A stretch of 37,081 nt of DNA from Planctomycetia bacterium (GTDB lineage: Bacteria; Planctomycetota; GCA-002687715): contig SXUL01000057.1 in NCBI GenBank assembly GCA_005790545.1, forward strand, positions 1-37,081. Direction: 5' to 3'. A program made the position numbers and the translations under genes. Shown here piece by piece: positions 32,131 to 37,081 of this stretch. Each line of letters starts with the position of its first letter. The first letter of the stretch is position 1. Under the pieces are notes generated by a model. The model was not told where the DNA came from and ran no database searches. It worked only from the letters and a program-made list of their open reading frames with translations.

Positions 32131-33425
32131 GTCAACGCGGACGGACGGCAGCCCTGTTGGCCGCAGTGCTTGGCTGGCTTTTCGATGGCCTCGAAATGGG
32201 GCTCTTTCCGCTGGTGGCGGGTCCTGCGCTCACGGAACTCGCAGGGCCGGACAAGGCCGCACAGGATGCGTGGAAGGGTGCGATCTACGCCGGATTTCTG
32301 CTGGGCGCTGCCGCCGGCGGGATCTTCTTTGGTTGGCTCGCAGACCGCGTGGGGCGCATCCGCGCGCTGAGCTGGAGCATCCTGTGCTACGCCCTCTGCA
32401 GCGGGCTTTCCGCCTGCGTCACGGATGCCTGGCAACTGCTCCTGCTGCGCACGATTGCATCCCTCGGCATGGGCGGAGAGTGGGCCGTCGGTGTTGCTCT
32501 CGTGCGCGAGATCTTCCCGCGTGGTCGCGCCGCATTCCTCGCGGCGCTGATTGGCGCCGCGGCCAATTTCGGCATTCTGCTCATGGCCCTCATGGGTTGG
32601 TGGATGGGACATGAAGCCGGCGCACTTGGACGCATGCTCGGGAGTGTCCTCGGCGAATCATCGGTGAGCTTTCTCATGGGGGCCGACCATTCCGGCTGGA
32701 GGCTCTTGTTCCTCATCGGCGCCTTGCCGGCGCTCATGACTTTCTTCATCCGACGCCATGTGCCGGAGTCGCCGCGCTGGGAAGAAGCACACCGCACCAG
32801 CGCCGCGCCACGTATCAGCGAGATCTTTGCGCGAGGCCAACTCGCCACCACACTCGGAGCCACAGGGCTCGGTGCGGTGGCTCTCGTGGGCATGTGGTGC
32901 TCAGTGCAGTGGGTGCCCTCGTGGATCAACGGCGTGCACGCCGCGAGTGACCCGGCGACGAGGCACGCAGCACGTTCTCTCGCCTATGTCTGGTGCGCCA
33001 CGGGCTTCACTCTCGGAAGTTTCGGCGCGCCCTTTGTCGCAGAGAAATGGGGCCGCCGCTCCACCTTCCTCCTGCTCACGCTCGGGTCCCTCGCGAGTAC
33101 GGCCTGGCTCTTCCGCTCCGACCCAGGCGACGCCACGCTGCTGCATCTGCGCTGTCTCGTCACCGGAGTCTTCAGCGCCGGCTTCTTCGGCTGGCTGCCG
33201 CTGGCTCTGCCGGAACTCTGGCCCACGCGGCTCCGCGCCACGGGACAGGGCTTCGCTTTCAATGCCGGACGTGTGCTGGCCGCCGCGGGGACACTGCTCT
33301 CGGGTGCTCTCACCAACGCCTTCGATCACGACACGGGACGGATGGCGGCGCTGATGAGCCTCGTCTATCTCGCCGGATTACCCCTGGCGTTTCTCGTGCG
33401 TCCTGCGGCCGAACTGCCCGAGTGA
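32127..33425 (+). CDS. MFS transporter
   Basis: A 432-aa inner-membrane protein of the major facilitator superfamily, about 12 hydrophobic helices. Near residues 70-82 it has the loop motif GWLADRVGRIRAL, the MFS signature between helices 2 and 3. AWLFDG-type GWLFDGLEMGLFPLV in helix 1 and RHVPESPRWEEAHRT after helix 6 match the sugar/organic-acid:proton symporter group. The substrate cannot be told. It starts inside the dehydrogenase stop (ATGA), so it probably moves a substrate or product of that enzyme (inference). It converges with the ThuA gene 5 bp later. Confidence 0.9.
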   Translation: MSQRGRTAALLAAVLGWLFDGLEMGLFPLVAGPALTELAGPDKAAQDAWKGAIYAGFLLGAAAGGIFFGWLADRVGRIRALSWSILCYALCSGLSACVTDAWQLLLLRTIASLGMGGEWAVGVALVREIFPRGRAAFLAALIGAAANFGILLMALMGWWMGHEAGALGRMLGSVLGESSVSFLMGADHSGWRLLFLIGALPALMTFFIRRHVPESPRWEEAHRTSAAPRISEIFARGQLATTLGATGLGAVALVGMWCSVQWVPSWINGVHAASDPATRHAARSLAYVWCATGFTLGSFGAPFVAEKWGRRSTFLLLTLGSLASTAWLFRSDPGDATLLHLRCLVTGVFSAGFFGWLPLALPELWPTRLRATGQGFAFNAGRVLAAAGTLLSGALTNAFDHDTGRMAALMSLVYLAGLPLAFLVRPAAELPE

Positions 33426-33430
33426 TTCCG

Positions 33431-34684
33431 TCAACGCGCGCTCGTGCACCAGAGTTCGCGGAAGCTCGTGCTCCCCGCTTGCTGATGCAAATGCAACAGG
33501 GGTGTGGTGTCCGCGCTCTCAACGAGCGGCAGATCCACATTGCAGTGAGTGGGCATGTCGTTCCAGCGCACGCTCCAACTCTCACGGCCTGCCTGCGGAC
33601 CGCGACGCCAGGAGATGTCCACGCGCTGCCAGCCTTCGGGCGCAGCGTGCAGCGGTGCATCGATACCGGCAAAGCGTCCCGTGCCATGCGCCGCATCCGC
33701 TGCCAACACGAGTTCTCGCGTGCCATTGATCTTGAGGATCATCACCGCTGCAGAGGACTCCGCGCGGAACTCGCAGTGCAGAGTTCCTGACGCCGCAGCC
33801 ATCCCGTAGTGCGCATCCTCGACTCCCAGTCTCACCGCACCTGCAGTGCGAAGCAGCGTGCAGGCTTTCCCCTCGCCGTCGAGGAGCGGATGCCGCGCGT
33901 TTTCGGCGAGAAGGTCGATGGACGCTGCAGGCCGCGGCTCCGTGGTCTCCAAGCCTGCGGCCCAGCGCACGCCGTTCAGGAGATGACGACGGAATCCCGC
34001 GTCGGCCCAGACCTCCTCGCGGTGCCCGAGAGCAGTGTAGAAGACGCGCCCCTTGCCCTGCCGTCGGCACCAACTCAAGGCATAGTCCGCGTCCGCACGT
34101 TTCCCCTTCGCGGCATCCACACTCCTGCCATCCAGAGTCATGAGAACCTGCAAGGCCGAACGCGCGAACTCGCGGTGCTGGTAGATCTCGTCCTTGATGC
34201 GGAAGGCCGGAACCAGATGACGGGTGGCGGGATGTGCCGCATCCTCCACCAGCACGCCCACGCTTTCATGCCATGGATGGCCGTCAAAGCGCCCGCCCAG
34301 CAATGCGCCAAACTCCGGCCACTTGTAGTAAGTGTCCGTGGCGCAGTGGATGCCCACGAACCCGCCGCCATCCTCGATGAAGCGGATCAAGGCTGAGCGC
34401 CCTTCGGCCGTGATGGGCAATTCGCCGGTGGTGTAGAAGGCGATGACGCGCTGCGCGGCAATCCGCTCCGGTGTGAGCTCGCTGCAATCCTGCGTCGCAT
34501 GGACCTTGAACTCGCTGGCGATGCGCGCCAGCTCCCGCTCGGCGAGAGAGAGCTCTCCTCCAGCCGGGCGCCTCACCACGTCGTGCACGAACCCGGCTGA
34601 GTGCGTGAGAAAGAGCAGTCCGGGCTGCTGCGCACCAGCTGTCAGCAAGAGCCCGAGGAGCACGCCAACAAGTCTCATGGTCAT
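33431..34684 (-). CDS. Secreted ThuA-like protein with C-terminal DUF1080-type domain
   Basis: A 417-aa protein with signal peptide MRLVGVLLGLLLTAGAQ. Residues about 20-245 form a ThuA-like glutamine-amidotransferase fold: LLFLTHSAGFVHDVV, IAFYTTGELPIT, FIEDGGGFVGIHCATDTYYKWPEFG, and GRVFYTALGHREEVW. The C-terminal part (ENARHPLLDGEGKA to FRELWCTS) is a jelly-roll of the DUF1080/3-keto-disaccharide-hydrolase type, here short and diverged. ThuA was named from trehalose utilisation, and DUF1080 proteins act on 3-keto-glycosides, so the fusion suggests periplasmic keto-sugar breakdown. It overlaps the HIT gene stop as TGATG. Confidence 0.88.
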   Translation of the reverse strand: MTMRLVGVLLGLLLTAGAQQPGLLFLTHSAGFVHDVVRRPAGGELSLAERELARIASEFKVHATQDCSELTPERIAAQRVIAFYTTGELPITAEGRSALIRFIEDGGGFVGIHCATDTYYKWPEFGALLGGRFDGHPWHESVGVLVEDAAHPATRHLVPAFRIKDEIYQHREFARSALQVLMTLDGRSVDAAKGKRADADYALSWCRRQGKGRVFYTALGHREEVWADAGFRRHLLNGVRWAAGLETTEPRPAASIDLLAENARHPLLDGEGKACTLLRTAGAVRLGVEDAHYGMAAASGTLHCEFRAESSAAVMILKINGTRELVLAADAAHGTGRFAGIDAPLHAAPEGWQRVDISWRRGPQAGRESWSVRWNDMPTHCNVDLPLVESADTTPLLHLHQQAGSTSFRELWCTSAR

Positions 34685-35106
34685 CAGAGATTCTCCAGTG
34701 CCTGGCGCAACGCCATCTCGAAACCGGGCGGCCTCGACAGCACGCCGGTCTGACGGAGCGGTGGGGCCCAGATCGAACCCGGGAAGTGCGGGTCGTCACT
34801 TTGCCTTGGCACGATGTGCCAGTGCAGATGCGGTGTCATGTTGCCGAGGCTCGCGAGATTCACTTTTGCGGGACTGAGAATCCGCCGCAGCGTCTCTTCC
34901 ATGCGAAAGACCAGAGCCATGCACTCGCTCCGCTCTGCGGGCGCGAGGTCCGTCATTTCGGCAAGGTGTTTCTGTGCGATGACCCGCACGAGACACGGGT
35001 GGAGTGGTTCATCCTCGGCGAGCACCACCCGCCAAGACGAAGTGCGCAGGATGACGACGCCGCCGTCACCGGCGCACAGGGAGCAGGTCTTCTTCACGGG
35101 CGTCAT
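34684..35106 (-). CDS. HIT family protein
   Basis: A 140-aa cytosolic nucleotide hydrolase or transferase of the histidine-triad superfamily. The catalytic motif HLHWHIVPR has His93, His95 and His97; the NMTPHLHWH context is typical. Near the N-terminus CSLC (Cys8, Cys11) may bind zinc. HIT enzymes remove AMP or similar groups from nucleoside phosphoramidates and related compounds. It is the first gene of a pair with the ThuA-like gene, and 48 bp from the divergent cutC. No TANNNT box precedes it. Confidence 0.92.
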   Translation of the reverse strand: MTPVKKTCSLCAGDGGVVILRTSSWRVVLAEDEPLHPCLVRVIAQKHLAEMTDLAPAERSECMALVFRMEETLRRILSPAKVNLASLGNMTPHLHWHIVPRQSDDPHFPGSIWAPPLRQTGVLSRPPGFEMALRQALENL

Positions 35107-35142
35107 TCTCCACCACGCGGCAGGCCGTCAAGCCAGCGCCGC

Positions 35143-35148
35143 TACCAT
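35143..35148 (+). promoter_or_regulatory. Putative leaderless -10 box (TACCAT) for cutC
   Basis: TACCAT ends 6 nt before ATG 35155. No Shine-Dalgarno sequence or -35 box is seen. The spacing equals that at several other first genes here. Confidence 0.45.
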
Positions 35149-35154
35149 GCTCCC

Positions 35155-35859
35155 ATGAGGCCGGAACTTGAAGTCGCGGTGGATGCTCCGGTCGGCGCCG
35201 CCGTGCACGCGTTGGGTGTTTCGCGCCTGGAGCTGTGCGCAGATCTCGCGTCTGACGGACTCACGCCTGATGACGGCATGGTGCGCGCGACGCGACGCGC
35301 CTTTCCCGGCACCCTGAGCGTGATGGTGCGCGTGAAACCCGGCCCTTTCACAGCGAACTCGGCCGAATTGGAGCTGATGCTCACGACCATCGCGAACCTG
35401 CGCGGGCTGGGGGTGGATGCACTCGTCCTGGGTCTGCTCGGCACGGACAACCAACTGGACCGCGAGAAGGTCGCGCGCTGCATCCATGCTGCCGGGCCGG
35501 TCCCCGTCACTTTTCACCGGGCCTTCGATCGCGTGGCGGACCCGCTGGCCACTGCGCAAGAGTTGGTTGCGCTCGGCGTACGCAGCCTGCTCACAAGTGG
35601 TGGGGCGCCGACCGCAATGCTGGGGCGCGGCACACTGGAAACGCTCGTCCTCGCCGCGGCGGAAGGTCGGGCTCCCGCGATCCTCGCAGGCGGCGGAATC
35701 CGCGCCGCGGAGGCGGCGCAACTTGCGCGGATCAACGGGCTTGCGGTGATCCATCGCAGCGGGCTCAGCAACGGTTCGCTCGACCACCAAGGCCTCGTGG
35801 ACACGCTGGCGGCCATCGCGAAACACGCCGGCGGCAAGTCCGGTTCGTCATCTGCTTGA
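35155..35859 (+). CDS. cutC: Copper homeostasis protein CutC
   Basis: A 234-aa TIM-barrel protein of the CutC family. Conserved segments are SRLELCADLASDGLTPDDGMV near residue 22 (split motif of the family), VDALVLGLLGTDNQLD, VPVTFHRAFDRVADP and LLTSGGAPTA. CutC was linked to copper tolerance in E. coli, but its biochemical role is still unsettled and some authors doubt direct copper binding. It is a single-gene unit, divergent from the HIT gene. The stop lies within a 7-bp inverted repeat that may end the transcript or mark the next promoter. Confidence 0.92.
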   Translation: MRPELEVAVDAPVGAAVHALGVSRLELCADLASDGLTPDDGMVRATRRAFPGTLSVMVRVKPGPFTANSAELELMLTTIANLRGLGVDALVLGLLGTDNQLDREKVARCIHAAGPVPVTFHRAFDRVADPLATAQELVALGVRSLLTSGGAPTAMLGRGTLETLVLAAAEGRAPAILAGGGIRAAEAAQLARINGLAVIHRSGLSNGSLDHQGLVDTLAAIAKHAGGKSGSSSA

Positions 35860-35884
35860 CTTTCCACTCCGTCAAGCACTAATC
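35854..35884 (+). promoter_or_regulatory. Inverted repeat with overlapping promoter-like sequence
   Basis: GCTTGAC (35854-35860) and GTCAAGC (35871-35877) form a perfect 7-bp inverted repeat spaced by 10 nt. TTGACT (35856-35861), 16 nt and ACTAAT (35878-35883) resemble a -35/-10 pair reading toward the LamG gene. The repeat would sit on the -35, as an operator might. The remaining leader (to 35971) shows nothing else. Confidence 0.35.
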
Positions 35885-35971
35885 TCCCGGCATCCTCCGA
35901 CGTCTCGAACCCTTTCCGGCGGTGCTCAGTCAGCCCGCCACGAGTAGCGGCGGAGTCTTTCCCTTCGTGGA

Positions 35972-37081
35972 GTGAAACCCGTGCGCCCAACCTCAATCTG
36001 CGCGATGCTGGTCCTGATCGCCGGCACCGTTTCCGCCCAGATCACCCTGTTCAATCAGGGCAGCAGTGTTGCGAATCCGTTTGCCCAGACGGTTGGCAGC
36101 CAGATTTCCGTGGACAATGTCAATCTGAAGATTGGCTCGGCCACCGTGAAACGCAACAGCTCCGCCGCCAACTCCTCGTACCTCCCGACTGCCTGGGCCA
36201 CAAATACTGGCGGCACCGGTTTCACCATTCAGTTCTGGATCAACCGCCTCACCGCCACGACCGGCAATGCGGACTACCTCATGGGTGACAACACCATGAT
36301 CGCCCCCACCACGGCGGGCGCGAGCGGCGGGGCGTTCCGCTGCTTCATGGGCGGGATCGCCGGCGTGAGCCAGATGGTGATCCGCGGCGTGTCGAATCAG
36401 GTGGTCACCGTCGGCCTGCCCTTTGCGACTCCAGGCACGTGGGTACACGTTGCTCTGGTGCACACGCCTGCCGTGGGCGCCACAGCGGGAAGCTTGAGCT
36501 GGGTGATCAACGGAGCACTCGACATTTCACTCGCGCAAACCACGGTAGCGGGTGGCGTCACTTGGAGCGGCACCAACTTCAGCATCTGTGGCTACAACGG
36601 ATCCACTTCGATCTGCCCGCAGTTCAACATGGATGAGATCCGCATCTATTCTTTCCCGCGCACCGTGGCGGACATTGCCGCCGACATGAACAGTGCAGCC
36701 ACCGGCAACGGGCCTTCCGGCGCATCGAACATTCCCGACAAGGCCTACTTCGACTGCGACGGATCCGTGGAGCCACACATCTGCCAGGTCGGCACCAACG
36801 GCGACGGCCTCGGAACTGGCCAGCGCATCATGACGAACAACACTCCCATCGAGTGGGCAGGGACCTCTTCCGCCGTCATGACCGGCATTCCGGCCAGTTG
36901 CCTCATCAACATCCACGGTCCCGGCCTCGGACTCCCGGCGACCAACCCCTACACGAACTCGTTGCGCCTGCCTTCGGCCATGCCTATCGCCTACAGCACT
37001 TTCGGCTTCGCCGGGCTCGAGCTCGGTCATGGTTACAGCGCGCCGGGATATCCCGCCGCCGTGATCTGGCCTGATGCTCTC
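35972..37081 (+). CDS. Secreted LamG/concanavalin-like domain protein, 5' part (partial)
   Basis: An open frame of 370 codons running off the window. GTG 35972 is the chosen start, with GTG 35981 an alternative. It gives a signal peptide KPVRPTSICAMLVLIAGTVSA with cleavage before QITLFN. Residues about 60-235 form a LamG-like jelly roll: SSYLPTAWAT, GFTIQFWINRLTA, GTWVHVALVHTPA, SLSWVINGALD and the closing NMDEIRIYSFPRTVADIAADM, the typical family ending. Cys-containing loops follow, then further beta structure. LamG domains bind glycans or proteins, so a surface or extracellular adhesive role is likely. It may end in a C-terminal domain like that of the beta-helix protein at 17216, but that part is outside the window. 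Confidence 0.85.
   Translation, partial: MKPVRPTSICAMLVLIAGTVSAQITLFNQGSSVANPFAQTVGSQISVDNVNLKIGSATVKRNSSAANSSYLPTAWATNTGGTGFTIQFWINRLTATTGNADYLMGDNTMIAPTTAGASGGAFRCFMGGIAGVSQMVIRGVSNQVVTVGLPFATPGTWVHVALVHTPAVGATAGSLSWVINGALDISLAQTTVAGGVTWSGTNFSICGYNGSTSICPQFNMDEIRIYSFPRTVADIAADMNSAATGNGPSGASNIPDKAYFDCDGSVEPHICQVGTNGDGLGTGQRIMTNNTPIEWAGTSSAVMTGIPASCLINIHGPGLGLPATNPYTNSLRLPSAMPIAYSTFGFAGLELGHGYSAPGYPAAVIWPDAL

Noticed and set aside
1-37081. tRNA, rRNA, CRISPR arrays, insertion sequences, phage genes
   Set aside because: No cloverleaf, regular spaced repeat, transposase or phage-type gene was recognised on either strand by reading.

Overview
GC-rich bacterial window, most likely from a planctomycete (Planctomycetota). 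This is an inference from gene families: a PVC-type membrane-bound dehydrogenase fused to cytochrome c, a DUF6807 (PmoA-like) protein, a ThuA/DUF1080 fusion, a Tat-exported sugar-isomerase-fold lipoprotein, large membrane-anchored proteins built of carboxypeptidase-regulatory-like repeats, and secreted beta-helix and LamG proteins. Stop codons are almost all TGA (one TAA among the complete genes checked). Genes are tightly packed, with many ATGA or TGATG overlaps.

Layout. 1-~265 is a fragment of an ATP-grasp gene on the minus strand. It runs straight into the C-terminal half of groEL, so the left edge looks like an assembly chimera or a recent junction. 258-3037 is a chaperone operon (groEL, dnaJ, grpE, FmdB-like zinc ribbon). 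3045-7153 (minus) holds two membrane-anchored repeat proteins. 7154-7704 carries a probable ~180-nt noncoding RNA with its own promoter and intrinsic terminator. 7705-12724 is a three-gene operon: FHA membrane protein, alkaline-phosphatase-fold exported protein, M28 peptidase of the glutamate carboxypeptidase II type. 12728-16011 (minus) couples a fused E1 alpha/beta 2-oxoacid dehydrogenase to a FabD-like acyltransferase. Then come an SDR (16070), a structured intergenic region (16926-17070), a secreted beta-helix protein (17216), a hydroxyisobutyrate-dehydrogenase-like gene with a Tat lipoprotein TIM barrel (18836-20682), and several small exported proteins (20723-22458), one split by an in-frame TAG. 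22440-27162 (minus) is HEAT-repeat / GspE-PilB-like ATPase / HDOD. 27161-35859 holds a PhoD-like phosphatase, the DUF6807 protein, dehydrogenase-cytochrome plus MFS transporter, ThuA-DUF1080 with a HIT protein, and CutC. The window ends inside a LamG-domain secreted protein.

Main observations. (1) Eight genes that begin transcription units have a TANNNT box ending 5-8 nt before the start codon, on both strands and with ATG, GTG or TTG starts. This looks like a shared leaderless-promoter signature. One divergent pair has overlapping boxes. (2) The candidate ncRNA has a near-consensus sigma70 promoter, which is striking in such GC-rich DNA. (3) The GspE/PilB-like ATPase has Thr in place of the Walker A Lys. 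(4) A lipoprotein gene with a strong ribosome binding site is interrupted by an in-frame amber codon between signal peptide and mature domain. (5) The 16926-17070 region can form two mutually exclusive hairpins ahead of a secreted-protein gene.
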